Shown here: positions 1 through 5,303 of the stretch, one piece after another
Position numbering within the stretch: position 1 is the first letter of the stretch
Layout: the number at the start of each line of letters is the position of its first letter
Notes under the pieces: generated by a model
Seen by the model: only the letters and a program-made list of their open reading frames with translations
The model's database searches: none
What the model was told of the DNA's origin: nothing
DNA from: PBB1 sp040400875
GTDB lineage: Bacteria > Pseudomonadota > Gammaproteobacteria > Burkholderiales > Burkholderiaceae_C
Reading direction: 5' to 3'
Assembly (NCBI GenBank): GCA_040400875.1
Contig: JBBAPK010000048.1
Coordinates: 1 to 17,717, forward strand
DNA: 17,717 bases
Program-made: the position numbers and the translations under genes

Positions 1-304
1 ACGCCGGGACGTCGCGCTGCCCATGCAGCACGCGCCAGACATCGATGTGCTCAGGGCGCTCGACGTAGAAAACGAGATGGGGATACCGGGTCAACGGCCA
101 GACACGCAGGCCTGGCAGGTTGAGTTCGTGCGCATACCGTGGAGATCCCGTTGCGGGATGGCGGCCGAGGTGGGCGTACGCCCGTTCCAGCGCGTCAATG
201 AAGCCGAGGGCCGCCTGCGCTGAGCCCTCATCCACGTAATGCGCGATGGCCTCGTCGACATCCCGGTTGGCCTGCTCACGCGGGACGACGGCCTTGACCT
301 TCAC
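1..304 (-). CDS. parE: ParE-family toxin, C-terminus cut by window edge
   Basis: RelE/ParE-superfamily toxin, expected to be neutralised by the ParD encoded just upstream. Family members poison DNA gyrase or, in RelE relatives, cleave mRNA; which applies here cannot be read from sequence. Translation from a GTG at 304-302 gives about 101 residues with the ParE pattern: a long N-terminal helix region (REQANRDVDEAIAHYVDEG), a central helix (FIDALERAYAHLGRHPATGSPR), then beta strands LPGLRVWPLTRYPHLVFYVE and the typical ending IDVWRVLHGQRDVPA. Family length is about 95-105, so nearly all of it is present. The GTG start overlaps the parD stop (GTGA), which explains why an ATG-only search misses it and suggests translational coupling. 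Family assignment is strong; the start is well supported by the overlap. Confidence 0.88.
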   Translation of the reverse strand, partial: MKVKAVVPREQANRDVDEAIAHYVDEGSAQAALGFIDALERAYAHLGRHPATGSPRYAHELNLPGLRVWPLTRYPHLVFYVERPEHIDVWRVLHGQRDVPA

Positions 305-549
305 CCGCGGGTGCCTGCCTTGATGGCTTTGCGCACCTGGTTTCGCAGATCTTCAAAGTAACCGCCATCGGCCGGCGCGGCCGGTGCGGTGGCAACCCCC
401 GCCACAAGTAAGCCGCGCAACTGCAGTCGGTCCTGGTCCTTGCGGATGAGTTCGCGCACGTACTCACTGCTGGTGCCGTATCCGCGCTCGCTGACCTGTT
501 CGTCGACGAAGGACTTCAAGGCTTCGGGCAGGGAAATGTTCATCGTGCT
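282..549. repeat. parD duplication, copy 1 (direct repeat with 1698-1969)
   Basis: The intact parD and the first codons of parE are repeated in the same orientation about 1.4 kb away. Homology begins within the parE start region and ends near the parD start codon, so promoter regions differ. The hypothetical gene at 693-1448 lies between the copies and could be lost by recombination. Confidence 0.7.
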
Positions 550-552
550 CAT
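301..552 (-). CDS. parD: ParD-family RHH antitoxin
   Basis: 83-residue antitoxin of the ParD type, first gene of a parDE pair. Residues about 4-45 (MNISLPEALKSFVDEQVSERGYGTSSEYVRELI read in segments) form a ribbon-helix-helix DNA-binding fold with the GYGTSSEYVREL motif typical of ParD/CopG proteins. The C-terminal half (KDQDRLQLRGLL onward, then YFEDLRNQVRKAIKAG) is the flexible part that wraps the toxin in the family. The start is either ATG 552 or ATG 543 (MNISLP), and the second fits family N-termini equally well; neither has a clear Shine-Dalgarno sequence. Like other ParDs it probably represses its own promoter; a tandem repeat 17-35 bases upstream of ATG 552 is a candidate operator. 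A decayed paralogue lies at 1739-1963. Confidence 0.9.
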   Translation of the reverse strand: MSTMNISLPEALKSFVDEQVSERGYGTSSEYVRELIRKDQDRLQLRGLLVAGVATAPAAPADGGYFEDLRNQVRKAIKAGTRG

Positions 553-568
553 GGGAACAGGTTAGATG

Positions 569-587
569 GTTTGGCAAAGTTTGGCAA
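569..587. promoter_or_regulatory. Tandem direct repeat upstream of parD, candidate autorepressor operator
   Basis: The nonamer GTTTGGCAA occurs at 569-577 and again at 579-587, a 10-bp period that puts both copies on the same face of the helix. It sits 17 bases upstream of the parD ATG (minus strand). RHH antitoxins typically bind short tandem or inverted repeats cooperatively at this position. The repeat is seen directly; the operator role is inference. Confidence 0.4.
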
Positions 588-625
588 TCTCACGCATGAG
601 ACCGCGTAGCACCTGCCTATGCCTG

Positions 626-666
626 GTGGCCTGCCTTTGACGTTCCGCGTGAGCGAGGGGTTAGGC
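626..666 (+). other. attC 3' half-site (R' and L' boxes) of an integron cassette
   Basis: This stretch aligns without gaps to 2708-2748, the 3' half of the complete attC site further on, with 36 of 41 positions identical, including an uninterrupted 16-base block (651-666). It ends in a perfect R' box GTTAGGC (660-666); integrase would cut between G660 and T661. The 5' arm is missing: no R'' box pairing with GTTAGGC precedes it, and the CCTGCC arm at 630-635 has no GGCAGG partner. Only a short CTCACGC at 589-595 could pair with the L' region GCGTGAG (647-653). It therefore looks like a truncated, probably weak or inactive site at the boundary between the parDE segment and the next cassette. 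Confidence 0.65.
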
Positions 667-692
667 ATCTGTGTTGTCGGTGGCATCAGTCG

Positions 693-1448
693 CTACTCTT
701 CGAAGCGCTTTCGGATGTTCTCTGCCCCGTGATAGCGAAAACCTGCTCGCGCGCGCTCGGCTTCGATCCGAATCGCTTTGTAAAAAGCAAGCAGGTCCTT
801 TGCCCAATTGCCGCGCTTACGCAGCGCATTGATGTCGTGGCAACGGGAAGTCGTGCCGTGGTCTCCATAGTCAACCGAGCAACCTATGGCAAACACCTCC
901 TCGTCGTCCTCAAAGAAGGCGAAATCCGCATAAGGATTCCCTTCCATTCCAATCCACCCGCGTTTGGCAATTCGATAGTGGGAACTCGGGCCAGCAAAGG
1001 CGACAGACTCGGTGTCATTCTCTTTCGAGCCCGCGATTCCCGATAAGGCTAGCTTGTTCCACTTTGCAAAGTCTTCACGCTGCGACCAGGATGGGTAGTA
1101 CTTGACCTCGTCCCACAGCGCGATGAGCGCATCATCAAGGCCGCTCTCAAGCGCGAACTTGGACAACCGTTCCTTGAGTGCGATATCTGCTCCGAATTTG
1201 GCATCCAGCTCGCGGGCCTGCTCCGCTCCCGCGCTCGAGGCCGCCGACTCCAGGGCAGCCTTGGCGCGGATGATCTCGGTGAGGAAGGTGTCCTCTTCAG
1301 TGCGCGGTGTCGGGGTGACCTCGGGTGCGAGTGACGCGGGCAGGCTACTCCTGGGCTGATTCCGCTTCGCAGCACCACGCGGACGAACGAAGAACCAATA
1401 GCCTGCGGCGGCCAGTGCTATGAGAACGATCAATACTTCAAGCGACAT
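693..1448 (-). CDS. Hypothetical protein with N-terminal membrane anchor
   Basis: A 251-residue protein of no family I recognise. Residues about 4-21 are a single hydrophobic segment (EVLIVLIALAAAGYWFFV) followed by a basic stretch RPRGAAKRNQPR, the arrangement of an N-in signal anchor, then a Pro/Thr/Glu linker to about 55. The region from about 55 to 115 is helical and charged (EIIRAKAALESAA, ELDAKFGADIALKERLSKFAL). The C-terminal half is a soluble domain with aromatic and acidic patches (WDEVKYYPSWSQREDFAKWN, FFEDDEEVFAIGCSVDYG) and ends in a basic helix. It starts at an ATG without an obvious Shine-Dalgarno sequence. It lies just inside a cassette boundary and is reversed relative to attC polarity, so it would need its own promoter. 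Length and composition support a real gene; function unknown. Confidence 0.7.
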   Translation of the reverse strand: MSLEVLIVLIALAAAGYWFFVRPRGAAKRNQPRSSLPASLAPEVTPTPRTEEDTFLTEIIRAKAALESAASSAGAEQARELDAKFGADIALKERLSKFALESGLDDALIALWDEVKYYPSWSQREDFAKWNKLALSGIAGSKENDTESVAFAGPSSHYRIAKRGWIGMEGNPYADFAFFEDDEEVFAIGCSVDYGDHGTTSRCHDINALRKRGNWAKDLLAFYKAIRIEAERARAGFRYHGAENIRKRFEE

Positions 1449-1738
1449 GATGGAGCATGGTTGAAATGCCTAGCGTGGAGTTGCGGCGCCCGCGCTGCTT
1501 TGTGCGCAGGCCGCCTCGAATGCAGGCTGCTACAGCTCAGCACTTGCTTGAGACCCGAAATTGGCGACAGGAATAGTGTTCGGGGTGGATGCGACAGTAA
1601 ACCCGAAGTTCGATTTTTCCGTGACTGTGACGATGGTGCCCAATGGCAAACCCTGAAACTACAGTTCTGGGGGACTACGCAAAGGGACGGCGAAGATCAC
1701 GCGCAACGTCGGCCTTAACCTCACCCGCGAGTGCCAGC
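1449..1738. other. Gene-free stretch with possible decayed attC and parE remnant
   Basis: No convincing gene. At 1468-1488 the sequence GCCTAGCGTGGAGTTGCGGCG resembles the 5' (R''-L'') part of the attC site at 2662-2681, and GCTTGAG at 1545-1551 resembles its L' part, but no good R' box (GTTRRRY) follows, so this is at best a decayed attC. The last part (1698-1741) is homologous to the start of parE and the end of parD. Confidence 0.3.
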
Positions 1739-1741
1739 CTA
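1698..1741 (-). pseudogene. Remnant of parE start, frameshifted and truncated
   Basis: The minus strand here matches the parD/parE junction of the intact pair at about 282-330. The GTGA overlap is preserved (GTG at 1722-1720), but one base is missing just after the GTG relative to the intact copy, shifting the frame within the first codons. Similarity stops after roughly a dozen codons, where unrelated sequence begins. No toxin can be made from it. Evidence is direct comparison of the two copies within this window. Confidence 0.6.
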
Positions 1742-1963
1742 GGTGTCGCTGCGCACCCGATTTCGCAGGCCTTCAAAGTAGGTATCGCCGGCCGGCGCGG
1801 CCGGTGCCATAGCCACACCCGCCAGAAGCAGGCCGCGCAACTGCAACCGGTCCTGATCCTTGCGGATCAGTTCGCGCACGTACTCGCTGCCGGTGCCATA
1901 CCCACGCTCGCTGACCTGTTGGTCGACGAAGGACTTCAAGTCATTGGGCAGGGACATGTTCAC
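1739..1963 (-). pseudogene. Orphan ParD-like antitoxin, truncated by nonsense codon
   Basis: A second parD, 74 codons from a GTG at 1963, nearly identical in protein to the parD at 301-552: both share SFVD(E/Q)QVSERGYGT, SEYVRELIRKDQDRLQLRGLL and APAAPA. The ATG of the intact copy has become GTG (the first ATG has become GCC). After the shared VR, the reading frame hits TAG where the intact gene has AAG; past this stop the frame continues AGTRG to the same terminal TGA, so a point nonsense change removed about six residues. The RHH domain and most of the toxin-binding tail remain, so a stable orphan antitoxin may still be made and could bind the intact ParE or its operator. No cognate toxin survives downstream. 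Called a pseudogene, but a functional solitary antitoxin is possible. Confidence 0.7.
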
Positions 1964-1999
1964 CGTGCTGGCGCCCAGGGTCCGCAGACGTCACAATGA

Positions 2000-2021
2000 A
2001 ACCACTTTGGTTGCCATATGG
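2000..2021. promoter_or_regulatory. Paired short dyads at vapB start, candidate operator
   Basis: Two inverted repeats lie next to the vapB start: AACCA-CTT-TGGTT (2000-2012) and the palindrome CCATATGG (2014-2021), the second containing the upstream ATG 2018. RHH antitoxins of the FitA/VapB type autoregulate through such inverted repeats. The dyads are seen directly; the function is inferred. If an operator sits here, translation more likely starts at ATG 2030. Confidence 0.35.
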
Positions 2022-2275
2022 TGCAAAAAATGCCGACCACCCTGACCTTGAAGAACATCCCTGACTCCGTGTACGAGCGGCTGAAGAGCGCCGCCGAGAT
2101 GCACCGGCGAAGCCTTAACAGCGAGGCCATCGTATGCCTGGAGGCCGTGCTGCTGCCAACCAAACTTGCACCCAGCGAAAGACTTGCCAGGGCAAGGGAA
2201 ATGCGCGCTGCCTTGCCAAAGCAACGGTTCTCGCACAACGACATTGACACGGCCAAGCGCGTGGGCAGGTCGTGA
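2018..2275 (+). CDS. vapB: FitA/VapB-type RHH antitoxin
   Basis: An 85-residue (or 81-residue from ATG 2030) antitoxin paired with the PIN toxin that follows. The N-terminus PTTLTLKNIPDSVYERLKSAAEMHRRSLNSEAI is the FitA-like ribbon-helix-helix domain: a beta strand, then two helices ending in the RSLNSEA motif that is characteristic of this group. The C-terminal part (APSERLARAREMRAALPK) is the toxin-binding tail. Family members usually begin M-(A/P)-x-L-T-(I/L)-(R/K)-N-(L/I)-P, which favours ATG 2030, although ATG 2018 is in frame. The stop codon overlaps the toxin start in a GTGA junction. Probably autoregulated with the toxin. Confidence 0.9.
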   Translation: MVQKMPTTLTLKNIPDSVYERLKSAAEMHRRSLNSEAIVCLEAVLLPTKLAPSERLARAREMRAALPKQRFSHNDIDTAKRVGRS

Positions 2276-2667
2276 TCGTGGTGGACACCAACGTTCTGGC
2301 GTATCTGTACCTGCCTGGTGAGCACACTGCTGCGGCAGAGGCTCTGTTGGAACGCGATCCTGATTGGTGTGCGCCCATCCTCTGGCGCAGCGAGTTCCGC
2401 AACATCCTTGCCGGTTGCGTGCGGCGCAACGACCTGTCGTTTGATCAAGCCATCACCGTGCAAGCTGAGGCCGAGAGCCTGCTCGCGGGTTGCGAGTTTG
2501 AGGTGGAGTCGAGAGCGGTACTCGAGCTTGTGCGTGACAGCGACTGTTCAGCCTATGACTGCGAGTTCATTGCGCTGGCGACGAAGTTGGACACCAAGCT
2601 GTTCACGATGGACAGGAAACTTTTGCGCGCTTTTCCGAACCGCGCAGTGTCGATTTCTGCGGGCTAA
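2272..2667 (+). CDS. vapC: VapC/FitB-type PIN-domain toxin ribonuclease
   Basis: A 131-residue PIN-domain protein, expected to be a metal-dependent RNase held inactive by the preceding antitoxin. The four acidic residues of the PIN active site are present: D5 in VVDTN, E41 in WRSEFRN, D96 in SAYDCEF and D114 in TMDRK. Length is normal for the family. The GTG start at 2272 overlaps the antitoxin stop (GTGA). The TAA stop (2665-2667) lies inside the R'' box of an attC site, the usual compact layout of an integron cassette gene, so vapBC with this attC forms a plus-oriented cassette. Toxin-antitoxin pairs are common in sedentary integrons and are thought to stabilise the arrays. Confidence 0.93.
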   Translation: MIVVDTNVLAYLYLPGEHTAAAEALLERDPDWCAPILWRSEFRNILAGCVRRNDLSFDQAITVQAEAESLLAGCEFEVESRAVLELVRDSDCSAYDCEFIALATKLDTKLFTMDRKLLRAFPNRAVSISAG

Positions 2668-2748
2668 CGTTGGAGCTAAGCGTGCGACGACGGCAGGACG
2701 CTGCGTAGTGGCCTGCCGTTGGCGCGCCGCTTGAGCGAGGGGTTAGGC
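2662..2748 (+). other. attC: attC recombination site of an integron gene cassette
   Basis: An 87-base site with every attC hallmark. R'' GGCTAAC (2662-2668) pairs with R' GTTAGGC (2742-2748) at six of seven positions. A 6/5-base unpaired spacer follows, then the L boxes (2675-2682 with 2727-2736) pair, leaving A2734 as an extrahelical base and a bulged C at 2728. The stem continues through 2683-2697 with 2712-2726, including the perfect 8-bp block ACGGCAGG/CCTGCCGT, and closes with a 14-base loop at 2698-2711. Integrase would exchange strands between G2742 and T2743. The vapC stop codon sits in R'', and the stop codon of the downstream minus-strand gene is formed by R'. A homologous 3' half-site occurs at 626-666. 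Confidence 0.85.
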
Positions 2749-3459
2749 CGCACTTTGGCGCACTTCCGCCAGCCTGAAAAGAGATGCGTCCCAGACCGCA
2801 CCGTCCCTCCGCGAGTCTTCCAGCGAGCGTGCAACATGCGACCAACTGAGATCGACAGTGTTGAAGGCAGCGTACGTCCGAAACATTGCTGAGAGCACGG
2901 AGTTGACCTGCTCCGTGCCTTGTCGTCGCGTCATGTACCAATAGACGGAGGCTGCCCCTACCCCAATAGCCACGATCGGATGAATCAGAAACGAGAGTCC
3001 CGTTGCGGCTGCGCAAAATGTGGTCCGCCAGGGACGCGAGGCGAGCTCAGAAATTGAGGGAACGTGTTCGCTTCTGGGTGGATGCAGGCTCTTCGCGAAC
3101 TTGTCCATTCCAAGCAATTTCTTCCTGATTTCGGTGACCGTGGCAATGTATTCAGCATAGGTCAGCAAATTCAGAAACAGCCAGTCAAGCTCACGAGTTC
3201 CAAGTGAAGGGTTCGCTAGGTACTCTGAGAGCGCGGCCAAGATTGCCGGCCTGTGAATCTCAAGGTATGCCAAGTCTGCCTCAACGTCCTCGCTTCCTCG
3301 ATGCCGCCATTGATCGGGTGATGAGACATCCTGGATGACGCCCGAACTGACCTGCGTCCATCGCATCGCGTCGAAGACCTGATCGGCCACGCGCTGTCCG
3401 AGTTCTTTCCGATCTGCGTCAAGTGCGGTCGTAGCGGTTATTCGGGAAACTGATTGCAT
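2743..3459 (-). CDS. Hypothetical protein with central hydrophobic hairpin
   Basis: A 238-residue protein I cannot assign to a family. The first about 145 residues are soluble and helical (ADQVFDAMRW, EADLAYLEIHRPAILAALSEYL, ELDWLFLNLLTYAEYIATVTEIRKKLL). A hydrophobic segment at about 147-176 (TTFCAAATGLSFLIHPIVAIGVGAASVYWYM), with a central proline, suggests a membrane hairpin or two short membrane helices, followed by TRRQGTEQVNSVLSAMFRTYAAF and a C-terminal helical tail. ATG start without a clear ribosome-binding site. Its TAA stop (2745-2743) is made by the attC R' box, so the gene fills the start of the next cassette in reversed orientation. No similarity seen to the other hypothetical at 693-1448 beyond having a membrane segment. 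Confidence 0.7.
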   Translation of the reverse strand: MQSVSRITATTALDADRKELGQRVADQVFDAMRWTQVSSGVIQDVSSPDQWRHRGSEDVEADLAYLEIHRPAILAALSEYLANPSLGTRELDWLFLNLLTYAEYIATVTEIRKKLLGMDKFAKSLHPPRSEHVPSISELASRPWRTTFCAAATGLSFLIHPIVAIGVGAASVYWYMTRRQGTEQVNSVLSAMFRTYAAFNTVDLSWSHVARSLEDSRRDGAVWDASLFRLAEVRQSAA

Positions 3460-3681
3460 TCAGAGCCTGTAAGCAGAACTGACTGTGGTTTGTGTGCTGC
3501 CTAGCCACCAGCCTATGCAGCATGCGCGAAACGGCGGCCAGTGCATGCAACTGTGCCAGCCCTTAGGTCGCCGCACAAGCCGGGCGAGTGCCCGCTGCCG
3601 CGAGGATGATGTGATGCCGCAGACTCACCCTGATCTGGCGCCGCCGCCCTTGCGAGGGCATCGGTTGCTGCATCGGTTGAG

Positions 3682-3772
3682 CGAGAGGGTTCGATACCCG
3701 TTCCAGCCGAAGGACCAGTGAGGAGCGCCAAGGTAGGCGCCTGTCGTCCCCACCCTCTCGGGTCCTCAGTGG
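3682..3772. repeat. Nested and crossing inverted repeats, possible structured RNA
   Basis: CGAGAGGGT (3682-3690) is the exact complement of ACCCTCTCG (3752-3760). AGGACC (3711-3716) complements GGTCCT (3761-3766), crossing the first pairing in pseudoknot fashion. GCGCC (3725-3729) complements GGCGC (3736-3740) to form a hairpin, and CCAGTGAGGA (3715-3724) pairs with TCCTCAGTGG (3763-3772) with one mismatch as an alternative. I do not recognise a known RNA family. The complementarity is observed; an RNA function is conjecture. Confidence 0.3.
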
Positions 3773-3788
3773 CATTACTTATGGGGCG

Positions 3789-3914
3789 TACTCGGCAGTC
3801 CGCCTGTAGCCGCAGCGAGTAGGCCAAATGGGCTGGTGTTCGGGCCCTTTGCTTTGGTGACTTTCATTTGGGCCAGCAAATGAAAGTTACTCGGCAGCCG
3901 GGCCGAATCCCGGC
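3789..3914. repeat. Inverted-repeat block downstream of uppP, REP-like candidate
   Basis: The decamer TACTCGGCAG occurs at 3789-3798 and 3888-3897. TACTCG (3789-3794) pairs with CGAGTA (3816-3821). ACTTTCATTTG (3860-3870) pairs perfectly with CAAATGAAAGT (3877-3887) and extends by three pairs including one wobble. GCCGGG (3897-3902) pairs with CCCGGC (3909-3914). The block follows the uppP stop on the minus strand and could act as a transcription terminator or be a copy of a dispersed intergenic repeat; no T-tract follows either hairpin, so intrinsic termination is uncertain. Confidence 0.4.
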
Positions 3915-3946
3915 GGGCTCTCGCCTAGAGAACAACCCCCGGCCCC

Positions 3947-4804
3947 TCAATCCGCCCACACCACCCACCCTTGCCACGCCGTGACCAGCACCACCGCACC
4001 AAACACGATGCGGTACCAGGCGAAGCCGACGAAGTCGTGGGTTGAGACGAAGCGGATCAGCCAGCGGATGCACAGCAAGGCGCTGGCAAAGGCGAACACC
4101 GTGCCCACGGCGAACATCGGCAAATCGGCGGCGTGCAAGGCGTCGCGCTGCTTCCACAGCGCGTAGGCGCCGGCGCCCATCAGCGTGGGGATGCCCAGGA
4201 AGAAGCTGAATTCGGTGGCGCACTGGCGCGAGAAGCCCAGCACCATGGCGCCGATGATGGTCGCACCCGAGCGGCTGGTGCCGGGGATCATCGCCAGGCA
4301 CTGCAGCAACCCGACCTTGAGTGCGTCGACAGGCGCCATGTCGTCGACGGTCTCGATGCGCGCGCGGCGCGTGCCGACTTGATCCAGATCGCCGTACAAG
4401 CGGCGGTGACGGCGCTCGACCCACAGGATCACCAGACCGCCGGCGATGAAGGCCAACGCCACCGGCACCGGGTGAAACAGATGCGCCTTGATGGCCTTGC
4501 CAAACGCCAGCCCGAGCACCACCGCCGGGATGAAGGCGATGAGCACATTGATCGCGAAGCGGCGCGCTGCGGGGTCGGTGCCCAGCCCCACCACCGTGCG
4601 CTGCAGCCGCTCGCGGTACTGCCAGATCACGGCGAACATGGCGCCGGTCTGGATGGCGATCTCGAAGACCTTGGCGGTCTCGCCGGTGAACCCGATCAGC
4701 GATCCGGCCAGGATCAGGTGACCGGTGCTAGAGATCGGCAAGAACTCGGTGAGCCCCTCGACGATGCCCATGAAGGCGGCTTTCAGCAGCAGCGTGATGT
4801 CCAA
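3947..4804 (-). CDS. uppP: Undecaprenyl-diphosphatase UppP (BacA)
   Basis: Polytopic inner-membrane enzyme that dephosphorylates undecaprenyl diphosphate to recycle the lipid carrier for peptidoglycan and other envelope glycans; overexpression in other bacteria gives bacitracin resistance. Both signature motifs are present: EGLTEFLPISSTGHL near the N-terminus and PGTSRSGATI in the middle, each in a hydrophobic context with about eight membrane segments overall. The frame is open to an ATG at 4930, but that would place an unrelated Pro/Gly-rich extension inside the upstream toxin gene. The family N-terminus begins at the TTG at 4804 (M-DITLLLKAAFMGIVEGL), giving 285 residues against 273 in E. 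coli, with GGGA upstream as a weak ribosome-binding site. It lies 67 bases after the vapC2 stop on the same strand. Confidence 0.93.
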   Translation of the reverse strand: MDITLLLKAAFMGIVEGLTEFLPISSTGHLILAGSLIGFTGETAKVFEIAIQTGAMFAVIWQYRERLQRTVVGLGTDPAARRFAINVLIAFIPAVVLGLAFGKAIKAHLFHPVPVALAFIAGGLVILWVERRHRRLYGDLDQVGTRRARIETVDDMAPVDALKVGLLQCLAMIPGTSRSGATIIGAMVLGFSRQCATEFSFFLGIPTLMGAGAYALWKQRDALHAADLPMFAVGTVFAFASALLCIRWLIRFVSTHDFVGFAWYRIVFGAVVLVTAWQGWVVWAD

Positions 4805-4871
4805 GGGAATTCCCGTCAGAAAGGTCGGTGAATGATAGGTGGCGGGTGCGTCAAAACCGCCGCAGCCAGGC

Positions 4872-5303
4872 TCAGGCGCTGCGCCAGTCGGGCAGCCAGG
4901 TGATGCCGCCCAGGTGGCGGGCCTTGTCAAAGTAGCGCCGATCGGCGGTGACCAGCGTGGCGCCCGGAAGGCCCAGGGCCAGCGCGTGATACAGCGTGTC
5001 GAACAGGTGGTGGTCGAGTTGCCGCGCCAGTGCTATGGCCTGAGCGCAGGCGTCGGTGGGTTCGGCCCAGCGGATGTCGAGCGCGGCGAGCAGCTCGATG
5101 TCGGCGCGCGCGTCGTCGGGCTTCAGGCGGGTCAGCACCGCGGCCACTTCGGCCAGAAAGTGCGGCGGCTGCCACAGCTCGACCGTGCCTTGGCTGCTGG
5201 CGCGCAGCACATCGAGTGCGGGTTCGAGATGGTCTTCGCGCAGCGCCCAGTCGGCGTTGACGAACCACTTCACCGCCACGCTGGTGTCGACCACGCAGAT
5301 CAA
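4872..5303 (-). CDS. vapC: VapC-family PIN-domain toxin
   Basis: A 143-residue PIN-domain RNase toxin. The four catalytic acids are visible: D6 in VVDTS, E52 in FLAEVA, D102 in HLFDTLYHALA and D121 in VTADRRY. It starts at TTG 5303, overlapping the stop of the preceding RHH antitoxin (TTGA), so the two are translationally coupled. It belongs to a different VapC subgroup from the protein at 2272-2667: the sequences share only the PIN motifs. The pair sits between macB and uppP, all on the same strand, as an insertion into an otherwise core envelope neighbourhood, and no attC is seen beside it. Confidence 0.92.
   Translation of the reverse strand: MICVVDTSVAVKWFVNADWALREDHLEPALDVLRASSQGTVELWQPPHFLAEVAAVLTRLKPDDARADIELLAALDIRWAEPTDACAQAIALARQLDHHLFDTLYHALALGLPGATLVTADRRYFDKARHLGGITWLPDWRSA

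Larger units (their letters stand above)
1698..1969. repeat. parD duplication, copy 2
   Basis: Partner of the direct repeat at 282-549; carries the nonsense codon in parD, the GTG start and the frameshifted parE stub. Upstream of 1969 and beyond 1698 the two copies are unrelated. Confidence 0.7.
3460..3946. other. Gene-free, hairpin-rich boundary region
   Basis: No credible gene: short frames here lack domains and overlap on both strands. The stretch holds GCCTAGC (3499-3505) and TTAGG (3563-3567), a very weak attC-like pair; a hairpin CGGGC-GAGT-GCCCG (3581-3594); a block of long complementary segments at 3682-3772; and another inverted-repeat block at 3789-3914. It separates the accessory cassette-like genes from the conserved uppP gene and is the likely outer boundary of the variable region. 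Confidence 0.5.

Noticed and set aside
1468..1566. Possible third attC between the hypothetical gene and the orphan parD
   Set aside because: The 5' part resembles R''-L'' of the real attC, but there is no GTTRRRY box and the arms do not pair well; kept only as a possible decayed site.
3499..3568. Possible attC closing the last cassette (GCCTAGC ... CTTAGGT)
   Set aside because: Only four of seven R-box positions pair and the L boxes are not complementary.
3689..3699. GGTTCGATACC, resembling a tRNA or tmRNA T-loop
   Set aside because: Only three pairs in the arm, no acceptor stem, anticodon arm or CCA end on either strand.
3485..3827. Short open frames on both strands
   Set aside because: No domain, no ribosome-binding site, mutually overlapping, and composition like non-coding GC-rich DNA.
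4133..4831. Long open frame antisense to uppP
   Set aside because: Shadow frame rich in Gln, Arg, His and Asp, caused by codon bias of the real gene; no family features.
4805..4930. N-terminal extension of UppP to ATG 4930
   Set aside because: It would overlap the end of vapC2 and adds a Pro/Gly-rich stretch absent from the family.
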